Positions 38,473 to 52,500 of a stretch of DNA of 64,000 bases are shown in pieces. Source of the DNA: Monarcha castaneiventris obscurior (Eukaryota; Chordata; Aves; Passeriformes; Monarchidae); NCBI GenBank assembly GCA_026261815.1, contig JAMPIT010000437.1, positions 806,001 through 870,000 on the forward strand. Direction: 5' to 3'. The first letter of the stretch is position 1, and every line of letters begins with the position of its first letter. The position numbers and the translations under genes were made by a program. Below the pieces are notes generated by a model. That model was given only the letters and a program-made list of their open reading frames with translations, had not been told where the DNA came from and did not search any database.

Positions 38473-41203
38473 AACAACAGCAGCCCCCTGAGCTCAGTGT
38501 GGGGCAATTCTGCGTTACCAAATGTCCTGCAGAATGTTTGGGGGGTAATCAGACCCTTTATTCAGTTCTGCTTTTTCTTTTGTGTTTTTAATGTCAGTCG
38601 TGACTTGCTTCCTTTTACCTGACTAATGAGATTTTTCCCTTGGTTCTACTTGAAGTGGTGTATTTTATTTATTCATTTTATTATTATTACAGATAACATA
38701 ATCAATATGTGTATTTTAAGAAGAATGACTTCATCTGACTTGCTCTGTTTGTTTGGGTTGAAGTTATCTTATTGGCTGAGAAACTACCAGGAGACTTTTC
38801 AGAGTACAGAGCTGTGCCCTGTGCCCACAGAGCAGCCAGGTGTAATTACCAGCTTACTTATGATGCCAGAAGGTCTGCATCCAAAAACTCAGCAGTGCCT
38901 TCTCAAGGTCTTACACACCAAAACATTGCCTTAGTTATAGCAATGGAGACTGAGCACATCAGGGAGTCTGGATTCTGAGCTTCTCTTTCCTGCAAAACCA
39001 CTGGGATCGCAGTTGTGCTGCAGGTCACCCTGTCCTTCAGCTCTTGAAATCCCAGTCAAGCTGTACCACGGCGCTGACACCAAACAGAACGCGCACAGCC
39101 AGAGGGATAAAGCTGATGCCAGAACAGCTCTTTCAGCAGCCCTGATGCCCCAGGCAGTGGCCACTGGCCGTGGCATGATGGCACACAGATGTGTGGTACA
39201 TGCCAGGTGAGCCACAGCCACAGGGGGACTCGCAGCAAGAAGCCACAGCACATTAACAGATACAACTGAGAGCTGGTAAGAGCTACTCCACTCAATCACT
39301 GTTCCTACAGCATGCAAAATCAGAAAATAACTCCAACAAAGAACGCAGCTGCCTTAGATTAGCCCTAAAAGGATTCTCTTACAAAGGCACTGGCAGAGCC
39401 ATTTCATCAGTGCCATAAACCAAATTTGTATGAGCAAACCCAGGGCTCTAAATCTGGATTTATGACTCTGTTACCAACTCCATAAACCATCTACAATCAC
39501 TTGAGTGGCTGGATTAAATTCAGCTGTGTGGGAAAGAATGTGAGTCTGTCAACTTCAATGAAAGCATGTCCACCTTGCACTGATCCTGAACCTGACTCCA
39601 AAGAACTAACTGGAACTTGACTCGGGATGCACACACAGCAGATGGTACAGTTCCAGCCATGTTTTGGAGAAGTGGGTGACTCAGCTATTTCTCTTCTGAT
39701 TTTTTTCATCTCTTCAGAGTTTTCTTGGTTCTCCTCAGGAGCTGAGTTTACACATCCTTCCCACAGAACCTGCAGGCTGAGCCCACCTTCAATTCACACC
39801 AGCATTTTATTTAGCTGGCACAGTCCACTACCCAGAGCAGCTTGCCCTTAAGAGTCTTGTCTCCTGCCTGCAAGATCAGGCAATATGTGACCAAAACACA
39901 CAAGTGATCATCTCTGTGAAGCTTCAAATAAATACAAAATGAGAAAGGAAAATCCACCCACGTGGAGCCAACACTGGGCTCCAACATCTGCCAAAGGTGA
40001 CCCAGGATGCTGGCAAACAACAGCATTTTGGCTCTCCAGGAGGAGTTTTCCTGGGTGTTGTGGATGCCTGACAGCTTTTATTCTCTTTGTGTTATCAGAG
40101 CGAACACAGCCCTGCTCCTTTCCAGAGGGCTCTGGGCTCCATTGATGGTGCCAGTGCTGGTTATCACGATTGGAATTGTTCTCTGTGCACATTGTACTGC
40201 ACCCAGATTTTGCTTAACCTCTGTATAACATAGACAGTATTCTTTCCTTCCCCCACCGTGTCCTAAAATAACACTTTTTATGCCCAATCCCTGTCATTCT
40301 GGGGAAAAGTGTGTATGGAAAATTATTATGTTGGGAACATGTATTTAAACAGCTGCCAAAAGTACACAATTTTAAAATAGTAAAAGCAAAGCACTGTGGG
40401 GTTTGGCCAGAAGAAATCTTCACTCCAAAAAGCTTATTTCAGATACACAATAATTTCCCCAAATAAATAATGCCATAATGCTAATAATGTTTATGGGATG
40501 AGACGGATCTCTTCTGAATGCCAGCACAAAATTTAAATTAACTGACAAGAAGCATAATTTACCTTGAGTTCTCTTCATTAGGCACCACTGGCAGCTTCTC
40601 CTGAACAAGGAGGAATAACAATTAACTTCAGATGGAAATATGAAATCTAAATTACAGTTGCTAAACCTAAGAAGAGTAAGGAGAAGATTCCATTATAATA
40701 AGATATATTCAAATTACATACACAGCACCTTTAATTTGGGAGAGTGGGCTCATTAGGAATGACAGAAAGAGAGTATGAAGTTTCGTATCTCTTTATATTC
40801 CTCAAACTTGATCACGAGCAACACAAGACTGCACCTTGTTTTCTCTCAGAGTTTATATTCAGAAAATCCTAAACAGCTTCCCAACTGTTAGATACAGGTA
40901 CAACTTATCACACATGCTACTGGGCCTATTTCTACCCTAAATCTTCTAAAAATTACTGCAGAGGACACCAGGAACTGTGCTAGAAACTCCAAGAGAGTAA
41001 CAGCTTCTCCAGTTTCTCACCCTTCCACCTCTATGATGAGGACTTCAAATACATAGGAGTGAATTCCTCAGTTTGTATTACTTGACTCCTTAGCCTTCTT
41101 TCAGCTGGGGAGATGCACGACACACCTCCTGTCCCAAACCACCCTTTCTGCTTAGACATTTATTAGAATTTTATTCAGAAATGAAGGTCTCACAATTTGG
41201 ATG
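38473..41203. other. Intergenic, no feature recognised
   Basis: Nothing beyond chance reading frames is seen on either strand. Confidence 0.5.
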
Positions 41204-41268
41204 TGCTTTGAAGCCACGCCTTTAATGGGCCTTACCCCAGACATGCTTTGAAGCCATTAAGGGGCCGG
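41204..41268. repeat. Partial 40-bp direct repeat
   Basis: TGCTTTGAAGCCA occurs at 41204-41216 and again at 41244-41256. Each is followed by a TTAA-GGGCC-like stretch. This gives a 40-base unit with about one and a half copies, the second carrying a small deletion. Confidence 0.7.
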
Positions 41269-44200
41269 GGGCACTTCTTGTCCATTCTTCTGTGAAGTGA
41301 CTTGGAATGTTACCACCCAAGGATGTCCTTTAACTGAGAGCTGTATTACTGTGGCAGTGCTCCATGTTCCAGAGCATCCATTTAATCCCAGGCATTGTTC
41401 TCAGACAATTTCAAATATCTTCCATTTACATTCAGACAATGACATGTCACTGTTCCCTCATATATGGTCAGCTCACAATGAGTTATGAGATTTCATTTCT
41501 GCAGCTCATATGGGAAGTGGAATAAACTGAATAAAAATTCCTGGTAAGAATGGCAGCTGACTGATACAGAACCAGGCCCTCATAAAACCCATTATTCTGG
41601 TACAGTTAAGGAGAGGAAAGAATTTATAAGACAGACTAGATTTTTTCCAAAAGCATGTAAATAATTTATGAATTCAAGTTCTAATGGAAAGCAGGTGGGT
41701 CCTGTACTATAAATGGGTGCAGCTCTAGAAAACTGAAATGCTCACTGAACATACCTTGTTGGTACCCATACAGCACTCCTCTTTAGAAAATATGAAATCC
41801 AGAATTGTTAATCTTTGTTTTGGCTGAAGATAATTCTAGCATGTTAAATTGCATCATCTTAAATACCACCTGGAAACAAATGGTGGAAATATGTGCTGTG
41901 CTAGAAACTGCTGTAACATTTCAAACATTCTTGTCCTGCTTCTTTTCACTGTAAACCAGCAAAGAGCCCAAGTGAGAACATCTGGGACCAACACACAGCA
42001 TGGCAGAAACACAGGCAGAGAGACTCAGACAAGTTTCAGACATTTCAGCCACACTGAATAGGAGGCCAGTATAGTGAAACCTACCATGAACAATGTTTTC
42101 AAACTTAGAAATGCTGTTTTCAGTATTTCTGGGCACCCAGCCTCTAGGGACCCCAAGGGTATCTCTGCCCACCTCCCTGATCCTCAGTGTCTGGGGGCTC
42201 AGCTTGTCACCTGTTCCCTGTTTGCTGTCAGTGCCCTTCCCAATTCCACACGGGTTATAGTGGGGAAGGGCTTTTTGTGGCAAGTGGGTAAGATCAGCGT
42301 TTCAGAACAAAGGGTAACTGTGACTCTATTTCCAAAAGTGTCCAAGCTCCCTTTGCTCCCATCCTTTGTCTTCCTTGGGCTGTCACCTAGGAAGGCTATC
42401 AGTGTTTAAAGAGGGGACGTGCCAGGGGCTCCTTTTAACACCAGATTTTTAAGTTATTCCCAGAGGTGGTCTAATTATCCCCAGTGAAGCTGTGATTTCA
42501 CAGCAGGGTGTTCATCAGTTTGCCATGGAAGCAGAGACACAGACCCAGAGCAGGTCAGAGCTTAACCAAAGGCAGAGGCAGCTACAGCTGTAACCAAAGC
42601 AGATGTTGTGTCTGATATTTTCGGGGGGTGGTTGAGCTGTAATAAACACATTCATTAACTTTCTTCTTGCAAAACCGGGGCATGGAAAGGCAGTGGTGTC
42701 ACCTCTTCAGGTGCTTCTTTATTCAAGCACCCAAACCCTTTAAATTTAGCAAGTGGTCACGCCAGGTAAACCTTAAAACTCCAGAAAAAACTTCTTCAGA
42801 ACTTCTGAAATCTCAGAACTTCTAAATCTTCTGAGTTTGAGCTCAGAGAAAATGAGAACCACCACTGACTGACCCCTGCTCCTGAGCCCTACCACCAGTA
42901 CAGAAATGTCACATTGGCCTGGATCTGTATTCCCTCTTCACCATGTTCTAAGGTTTCTGTTTGTCTCAGCTGAAACAAAAGAACTTCAGTGCATCTTATT
43001 TTATTAAGGCCGATGCAGAAAAAAAGCCTAATTACTATTATGTTGGAAAATCTTATTGTGCTTCTCCACCACAAGAGGAGAAGAAAATTAAAAATAAAGT
43101 ATCACTGGTCAGTATCTTTATAATAACTAAAGCTGGGAACTCTGAATGCATCTTAACAAAGCTGTGAACATCTTCATAGATTCAAATCTCTAACCTCCTA
43201 AAATGCTGCAAGCAGAATGGTTCATTTTTAAATCCTCCAAAAATTTGGATTATTCCCTCTAACCTTCACTAAATCATATAAAAGAGAATGAAAAACTATT
43301 TTGTTTTACTCACTCTTAGCAAAATCATCTGAGAAATCTCATCCTTTGATCTCATAAGTACCATCTAGGCAACTGCATCAGCAATGATTTTTTACTGACC
43401 AGGGGGAAGCTGCAGCCATGATTATGGAATGTTTCAGTGCTTGTGTGACACTAGCAAGGGTTTTCCAGGGAGCACAAGCTCATCCGAAAAAACCCCCAAC
43501 AACAACGTTTCAGTCTTGTCTCACACACACTGCCAATTTTAATCTCATTCTGCCCAGTCATCTTATGAAAGATACAGTATATTTTCATTTATCATCCCAG
43601 CAGCATTAAAGGCTTCTTAAGAAACCAATATGTGCATCAGACACAGTATAAAAGAGACACTTGTAAAATAAAAGGTAAAATACCTTTTCTTTGTTGCTAC
43701 CACCCCATATCAACTATGAAGATTATCCAGGATATCTGACATTAAGTTATCCAAGATACAGCAGGGTTTTCCAGGAGTGTTTCAGAGCATAGAGTACACA
43801 AGACCTGGGAAGAGGTGGGAATAAATATTTATAAACACTCTTGTGAATTTTGTTTTGGTTCAGCATCAGAGCAGAATATTATTTACATAGTAAAAGCAAG
43901 GTCCTATCTGTAAACAAAAACTAATAATCAGTGTGATAATACATGCTGAGGGCAGAGGATTTTTGTCTCAGGTGAAACAGATAGAACTCATAAACATGAC
44001 AGCACCCAGTTAGTGAAAAAGGAAGAATAGATAAGCTAAAGAACAGCTGTGAATGATGCATAAGCAAAGACAGTATTTACCTAAAACTGTCAAGAAAAGC
44101 TTGAATAAAATATAAGGTAAAAAACCCCTCTCTGTGAAGAAATTGTAGACTCTAAATGGAAAGAGCTGAAATCTCACGATGTAAGAAGTCATTTGGAATG

Positions 44201-47200
44201 TCAAAGGGCACAGGACAGGGCTCCCTGGGTGCAGGTGCACCAGGCAAACGCTGCCCTGGGAGCTCAGGTGAGCTGAAGGCACCGATGTGGAAATTCCTCC
44301 TCGCTCCCTCACACCTCAGCACGAGGCACAGCCCGGGCCGATGGACTCAGAGGCACCGCCCTGCACTACGGGAAAGGTGGGTTTTATCCTCCTGGGCACC
44401 AAAGCCCAGACAAACCAGGGAAGGCACTGCCTGGGCTGGAGGATGAACGTGTCCCAGCAGCGAGTACAGGTACCTGCAGGGCTTTGCCTTCCAGCAGAAC
44501 ACGCTCCCAAAGGGGCTGCCCCGGACAGGATGCACAGGACATTCCCAAAGGGCAAAGGGGGATTTCTACAAGGACAGACTTCAGAGCATTCAGTGCTGGA
44601 AAATCACATACAAGGGATCAAGAGAGCAGAAGTGAGACAAGCTCAGTGCACTTAGAGGGGGCGTGTAGTATTTTATGGCCATTGTTTTGCACCATTCCCT
44701 CACCTAAATCAAGAACAGCTGTGACAGAAATAATTCTTTAAAGTATGAAAATAAGGAAAATAATTCTACTAGTTCTGAACATTTCTGAATACTTTCCAGA
44801 GGAAGTCTTGCTGGAGTGAAGGTCAAATTGTAACTGTAACAGTAGTCTAAGACAAGAAAAACTTAAAAGTCTATGAAAACATGTGGAAATTACATCAATG
44901 CATGACTGTATTTCATAAGAATCCTCACAGAATAAATACTACCATTTCCAGTCCTCAGAAATGAAGAATGGATGTCACAATTTTCACACAAAGAAATTTA
45001 ACCAAGAGTATTTTCTAGACCGTCACACATGGTAGGTAAGTGCCATTATCCCCTACAAAAATAAACATCAGGATTTGCTTTTCCACAGGACCTCTGCTTG
45101 GCAAATGCAGACCCAGTGTTCACCAGGATCACCCCCATCAGTGAAGAAGCAGAGACATAAACCAGTTAAGCTATTTCTTCATGGCCATCTTGTTGAAGTT
45201 TACCATGGCATTCCCTGGGGTTCTCTCTGAGGGAGAGAGAAAGACCCCCACTCGTGGGGCGGCCTTGGTGCTCTGGCCAGGCTGCTCTGTCCTCCTGCAG
45301 GAGCCAGTCCAGATCCCCCAGGCTGCTCCACAGCTGGGGGTCGGATCCTTCTGGCTTCGAGCTGGGCTTGCACAGTTGGTACCACCTGCTCTAAATTCTT
45401 CAGCCCTTGTTATCTCTGCAGCAGCTCTTGGCCTTTTCAGAAGCTAATTCAGTGAAGAAAGAGGAAGGGACACTTTGTGCTTGATGTTTGAACTGCAAAT
45501 TTGTTTTCCAGAAGCTCTTCAGATTGATAGTTTTGATGATATTTTAAGAGCTCACAGTGTGACACATTGAACTGTGGGTTCCTGCTGCTGCCGTCAGTCA
45601 CAGAAACCCAAACTCTGCTTCAAGTCAGAGAGCAGGGGTATAAATTCAGTGTAAAGCCAAGGACTATCATGGAATTACTCTGCCCACAGGTGACAGAGCT
45701 ACTCTGAGGTTGTGTAAGAACAGTAATAAAAGTTCACTGTAGCTCTTGATAGAGATAAACCCCAAACTACTAAGCCCGAGGAAGACTCCTGTATTTTTCT
45801 TTTATCCCACTCCCTCCCAATGCCAGCATTTTTAGAAACACGTTTTCAGTGCTCAGGATGCCATCAGCGAAATTATGTTGTAATAGGTACAGAAACCGAT
45901 GAATTTGTAGTCTTGTATTTAAACAAGACTTAAAGTCACTGTAACTTCAAAACTTTTCACAGGAGCTAATCAATTTAACATGAACAAGTGCCCTTGGATT
46001 GCTGCAGTCAGGAGATACGGGTATGGACTCAAACTACTCTGAAAGATCCTGATATATATTACAGTTACAAGAAAATCTGAATTTGAGCTTAGAGCCCAAT
46101 TTCACAAGTCAAACCCACTACTGATCCAAAACCAAACTTGGATAGGTGAAATTTCCATAAAGGTCTACACTCCCTTTGCTGCATAGGTAAGCAGAGTCAT
46201 TTTTATTGCTGTGGTCTTTTTCAGGGTAATTATTGAACAGAGAGAAGAAAGTTAATTATGGTTTGGGTTTCATTACCCTGGAAGAAAAACCAGCAATTTT
46301 GTGCTACTATGAGAAAACTGCCCACTTGTTTTCTGTCTTTTCTTATCCTCCACGACTGACACATGGGGCAGGGTGAGGAAGGTATTTTTAGGTTAGATGT
46401 AATTTTCCCCTCCTCTCTGTAAAGTAAACAACAACAGAAGTTTGTGCTTGTCTCAGTTATGAGTAAAAAATAAACCAGGACTTCATAATAAAATCACCTG
46501 GCATTTAACAGACACTGATCTCCCCAAAACACACAGAAAATGTGATGCCACAGAACCTTATAAATGGCAAACAGGTAGGATGGAGGAAAGCAAAGACTTC
46601 GTCATTTTTTTAAACACAATTACATATTCCAAGATCAGAAAGCAGCAGTGGTCACATATACCTACAGCACAATACATACACAGGGCCTGGTTAAAGTGTG
46701 TTTTAATATTCTTGTCTTATCAACTATGCAAATACGAATTCTCAGAGAAAACACACATCATACGCTCTAAGCCAGGCATGTGTTACCAAGATAATGCTGA
46801 ACATCTATCTCTGCATTTCAAATTATAAAATCTTTGAAACTTTTCCTTGTTCTTTACAAAATAAGCAGTTTTCTACTTCTCATCCCTCAGTTCTATGTGT
46901 ATTTAGAGACATCCTAGTTCCTAGTTCCCTGCCAAAATCAGTGGTGTCTTTAAAACTTCTTAAGGAATGTAATAGATCTGGAAACTCTTAGTAGGCTACT
47001 AAATCCCCCTGTAAATCCTGGTAAATTCCCAGACTGCCCATTCTCACAGGGATACATGGCCTAATTACAAACCCATTAAATGCTGTGAGTTCAAGGGTCT
47101 GCTTTAACCCTGCAATTATTTGATCCTCCTCACAGTAAAAGCTCCAGTGAAACAGAGACAGGCAAGAAGAGACAGAGCCAACAGAAGAGGTAAAAGCAGG

Positions 47201-50200
47201 ATCAGAGAGTAGGCAAACCAAAATCGTGAGGCAAGTGAATGGCAGTGGAAAAAGATTAAACAGAGAGGGAAATAAAGCTCTGGAAAGGGGAAGATTTTCA
47301 GCTCCAGGGGGAAAAGACCACTGCTGGCATTGTGTAAGGGCTGCCCAGCCAGGGCGAGGGGCACAGAGGTGCTGAGCTGGCAATGCCAGGGCACCTCTCT
47401 GGTACTGAAGGAACGGGAGCAGCTCTCTATGGCTGGGCAGGGAGCAGGGATCCCTGTGGGGCTGCACCTGGCACAGGTGTGCTCGTGCCTTGGCAGCAGA
47501 ACGCAGAGCAGGCATTTGCTTTAACGCACCAGCTTAACTGTAAGAATGCTCAGACATCTGCAGCTGAATACACAAAGCACAAGCACCTACCCGAGGGGGC
47601 CCATTCCCCAGGGCACTGCCATGTCCTGGCTCTTGATGTCACCCATGAAGTTTCCAGAAGCTTTGACACAGGCCCAAGGGAAGGCAGGACAAGTTCTCAC
47701 TGAGACAAACAATAGAGATTTGTTTTCCCATTTTCACAATCACACATACAGCACATTTGCCCTTTCATATTTTAAGATAGAAAATCTAATATAAGCCATT
47801 AGGAAAACCTATTGGTTTTCTCTCCCAGATCTACTACCACAGTGTGACCTAAGAAAGATGGCTTGGAACAGGACAACTCTTCCAGTGTTCTGACAGTCCA
47901 GAGTCAGCACTTTTTCCTCCCCATTTTCCATACTGTACTTGTGCTATACAAGCCTTGTACTTTGTCATTTGGGATTAAAAAAAAAGACCAGAAAGAGACA
48001 TTCAAGTCATGGACTTGGTTCAAATTATCTCATGTGCAGGGCTGTGGAGCCAGCTAATCTGTGACATTGAAACACAACCCATTTTTCTTGCTGACTATTT
48101 GCTTATGTCATTTGGGTGGTGAAAAGAAACTCTCATCCAGGGTGCCAGCAGCGAGAAAGAACAGAAAAATGGGACTTATTTGCCACTAGGCCAGGCAAGG
48201 TGTCACTATCCACTGCTTTGTTACATTATGGCTGGTTGTTTTCCAGTGGCCTAGACACTACTAATGAATATTTTTAATCTGTCATCCTAAATTTAAACAT
48301 TTCTTTCCTCTCTTTTGAATCCCTCCCAGCCTTAACAATCTTCTTGACTGTAACTGTACTCCAGACTCCAGCAGACACAGCCTGTGGTGCTGAGTGTGTT
48401 TATCAGCCTTGCAGTCCATCAGTGGCTTGCTGTTGTAACAGACTGTGACGCTGAAAACAATCACAGCCCTTGGCAGGGATAACCTGATTAGTGGCTGTAC
48501 AAGGCTGGACATTCTTCCAGCCTGCTGAGAAAACACACACCTCAGGACCTGTCCTTCAAAGAGTTCCTCTTTCCTGCTAACAGCTTCCTCATCCATCAAC
48601 CATGCAATGTGGCCAGCACAGCACAGACATGCTGGATGCATGTACCCTCACACAGCACTGCCATGCCCTACTAGTTATATTTAGCTATGAATTATTCTAT
48701 ATTCTGAACAATAATTCAGAGTGTTGTTGGACAGGATACTTCAATAAAGGCATATAAATACAAAAAGGTCATCACTTTACTCCACTGAAATCATCAGCAT
48801 TTTTTCTTTCCTGTACTTTTAATTTCCCACTAACATATCTGGCAGATCCCAAGTATTTGATTTAATATTGATGGGAGATCCCATACCTTTGATTAAGTAC
48901 TGACAACAACCTTTGCATTCCTGAGGAAGAACGAGGCCCGTGCTTTTCAGAGGTGCTGCAGCTCTGTGAACTCTGCTATACCTGCTCTCTCAACACAGCC
49001 AGACCAGCACACTAGAGGAAAAGTGGACCTCAAGCATCCTCCAAGATGCTTTCACCATCCTCACTTCTGTAGATAGTTTAGGTACTGCACTGAACTTCTC
49101 AACCATTCAATGCACCTTTACAGCAAACAGCAAAAATACTTATTAGTTTGATACTTGATGATGAAAAGATTATTCTGTCATTGAGAAAATGGGTGATGTT
49201 CATCTAATTCTCTTATAAAGAAAAGACAAGACAGAGTAAGGCTGCAATCCTGTTATCTCGAGGGCTGATGCTGCCAGGAGTAGCTTTGGAGCATGTTTTA
49301 CTCTGTAATGTTCCCCTTATCCTTCCAGCTGATAACCACCCCCCTCCTCCCCAGCTTCCAGATTCTGCCATATTCTCTACTTTTTAAAAAATAAATAAAT
49401 ACATTAAATAAATAAATGAAAGTGTTACAAGTACATCACAAAGATATTTGCTGCAGAACTCTGGGCTCCTCCAATGCTCTCAGAATATGGAATGACTGTA
49501 ACGTGCTGTGATTGTGGCTTCCAGCCTCAAATCCTCTGCAGAGCTGAGCAAAGCTGCTCAAGTAAAAACTCCAGGACAGCAAGTCATCTGTAAACTATCA
49601 CATGGACCCAAAAACCTGTGCTCCTTTATTTGTCAACTTTAATTATTTTGTACAGACACACCAGGCATTACAATTCAGCTTCAAACAGCACCACAGTCCA
49701 GCCTATTATCAGCCTTAATCTTGTTACTGAGTGGAATCCAGCTACTCTCACTGAGCCAGGAGAAATAGAGAGCAAGCACATGCTTTACAAGGCCCTGATT
49801 CAGAATACTCCCTGCAGTCAGGGTCCCCATGTGCCTCCCTGCCTGGTCCACTTTTCGGTCAGTGCTGCTGCTAACCTGCTGGCACTTCCTGTGCCAAAGC
49901 AGCTCCAATCACACCCCACAGGATCCGACTGCCCCTGTGCCACAGGGCCCCAGTGCCACAGGGCCCCAGTGCAGGCAGCTGCTTGGAAACACAGCAGGGT
50001 GTTGACTCCTCGGGTTTTGCATGTCCCCAGCAGTTCCTGCTCCAGTTTTTGCTCCAGTAAAGGCCTCTCTGTGCTTGTGCTCTTTTTTTTCTCAAAGCTG
50101 TGGTTTTAAAGTTAACCAGCAAAGTGTGACTAAGCCTTCACAACTGTATTAGCACTGCACAGGAAACCTGTGGTTAATGTATCTCAATTCTCTCCTCTCT

Positions 50201-51329
50201 TTTTCTTCTGGGTTTACACCGTTATCAGTTTTCATGCTATCTGCATATGGCACATGCAGTTTTACATCACCTGTTCTTACAACATTACCCAGTATTGTCC
50301 CAGTAACATTTGACACGATGGTTCCTGGTATGTCTGCAGAGGTTCAGGACCCCAAAGAGCCCGTTAGCCAGTGCTAGCTGCAGCAGTGTGTGTGGGTCTC
50401 AGGCAAACTCAAAAACAGCCAAAAAAAGAAAAAAAAGAGAAAAAAAAGGCAGCTTTTCAGCCCTTTCAGCCAAGTGTTTTATCAGGCTTGCAAACACCTG
50501 CAAATCAGTTGCACTGCAAAGCCTGTCGCCTAACAAAGACAAAGCTTTGTAATACAATACAATTAGATCTGAATAATTTAGGCACTGAAACAAATATTTT
50601 GAGACCTAGACTGTTTGCTTTCCTGAATGAGAAATTACCCAGGCTTGGATTCATTACAAATGCACTGAGAAACAAAACCAGACCCAAATGAGGAAATACT
50701 CAGTGTGGTAAAACTTTACCATTGAAATTCTCACAGTCCAACTGCACTGAACACACACGGGGCTAAGGAGGGAAGGCAGGAGGTTCCTCATTTTCCTCTC
50801 CTGCAGTAGAGGACACGATGGGGAAGGGCTCAGCAGGATTGAGCGGGGTGGTCCAACACACAGGCAGCATCCACGTTGTTTGTTCCGTGAACCCTGGCTT
50901 TGCTGCTTTGAAAAGTGAGCTTTTCCAAAAGGAAATAGATACAAGTATCGATAACGTTGTTTCACAGCAGTGTAAATGAGTCCTAATGTCCCAAATGTCA
51001 CCCAGAGGTCATATTGGGAATGAGGTCTTGCTGTGGTCGTTTGGACCAACAGGAGAACAAAGTATTGAATGGGTCATTGGCTTTTCTTCACTCGATGAGG
51101 AACTCCAGTTGAGCTGTTGGGATGCAGTTTGTTTTTCTGAAGGCTGGATGGTGAACCCATTTTTGTACGATGTTCTGAGCTACTTGTGAGCACAGATTTT
51201 GCAGCAGCTTCCTTCTCTAGCCAGATTTTTAAGGGATAGTACTGCTAAGTATTGCTATCTCCTCTCAAATTAGCAGTGAGTGATGCCTCTCGGTATGTGA
51301 GGCAGTGGTGACCTGGTTTAAGAACCTGG
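41269..51329. other. Intergenic, no gene recognised
   Basis: Ten kilobases hold an A-rich AAAT/AAATAAAT tract near 49381-49424, an exact 16-bp duplication at 49937-49968 (GTGCCACAGGGCCCCA twice), and an A-rich run at 50416-50450. The longest frame is 175 codons from a true ATG (47515-46988, minus). It has hydrophobic stretches but no recognised family. Confidence 0.5.
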
Positions 51330-51610
51330 CACGGCAGCTTGGCCTAGCCCCCAAGCTGCTCGGGCCACAGACACACAACACCAATATGGCAGATGGTCAA
51401 AATGGCGTTTTATTGTTTTACTTCGTGGGGTTATATAGTCGAGGTGGTTTCTTTACGTCAGGAGGGGGGACGGGGGGATGGTAAAAGTTAGTAAGGGGTG
51501 GAAAGTTATTGGGGTTATGAAGGGCTGTATTGTTTAGAGAAATTCTTATCACAGAGGAATGAAGGGGAGGAAGGTTACACGCTGCTTTTTGCTTTCCGTC
51601 ACATCGCGAA
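51330..51610 (-). mobile_element. Probable solo LTR of an avian endogenous retrovirus, minus orientation
   Basis: Read on the minus strand, a C-rich U3-like stretch is followed by TATATAA (51437-51431), then AATAAA (51413-51408), then ACGCCATTTTGACCATCTGC and TGTGGCCCGAGCAGC. The order is that of an LTR with a very short interval between TATA box and poly(A) signal. No retroviral coding sequence adjoins it. The ends are approximate and no target-site duplication was confirmed. It points away from MME, whose CpG island begins about 2.3 kb to the right. Confidence 0.6.
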
Positions 51611-52216
51611 ATCTTCCGTTCGCTCTTGTCCCTATTCTACTACAAGTGAGCAGCAGTCTTTGTTTTTCAAGGACATGGATTTAACAACAGTGTGCTTTTC
51701 CATATTAACTTCCTTTTTTTTTTCATTTTCTGACTCTAAATTGTATGCTGAATGTTATTTGGTTCTATAAATTTACCATGTATTTGTTTCAACCTGGTGA
51801 CTGTCCATCAGAAGTCCAGAGAAGTCCATTGTGAGCAGCAGTGCCAGACCCCTCCAAACTTGTCCCTAAAGGATGAAGCTGCAGACTCCTTCTCCTTCTC
51901 ACTGCAAGCAGTAAGATCACTGGAGCAGCACACCTCAGCAAGGCATAAGGACAAACTATTTACTCTTATCTCTGAATTCGAGGGTAAATTGTTTCTTTCA
52001 ATTGTGGGGTGAACTTTCTGTTGTTGGTTTGCCTTTTTGTTTCTTATCTTGGTGAAATCACAGCCCTAGCGGGGAAGGTGAGTAAGAGGGAAGCAAACAC
52101 ATAGTGTTTAACCGGAATCAATACAAGGGCAACCTGCTCCTTGGTTCATCCTGGCGTGGGGGGTTTCCCCTCAGGAATCTGTAGGGCATGTCCATTAGCA
52201 GAATGAAGCTATAGGT

Positions 52217-52500
52217 CTGTCATCCCTAAAACGATAGGGTTGGAAAAGCCCTCTAAGACCATCGAATCCAACTGCCAAGGTCACCGATGACCATGTCCCC
52301 AAGTGCCACATCCACACAGCTTTTAAATCCCTCCAGGGATGGGGACTCCACCACTGCCCTGGGCAGCTGTGCCAGGGCTGGACAACCATTTCTGTGAAGA
52401 CATTTTCTCTAATATCCAAACCAAACCTCTCCTGGCAGAACCTGAGGCCATTTCCTCTTGCCCTATCACTTTTTATCTGGGAGAAGAAGAGACCCCCACC
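52217..52500 (-). mobile_element. CR1 LINE 3' fragment, minus orientation
   Basis: Plus-strand AGGGTTGGAAAAGCCCTCTA, AGACCATCGAATCCAACTGC and TCCAGGGATGGGGACTCCAC followed by GGACAACCATTTCTGTGAAG is the reverse complement of a typical CR1 3' region. It is 5'-truncated near 52500. It belongs to a different, probably older, CR1 subfamily from the copy at 22167. Confidence 0.9.

Noticed and set aside
46988..47515. 175-codon ORF on the minus strand with hydrophobic stretches
   Set aside because: It has a real ATG and stop, but no recognisable family. About one such frame is expected by chance among six frames of 64 kb, and similar ones occur at 12528-13058 and 15828-16364.
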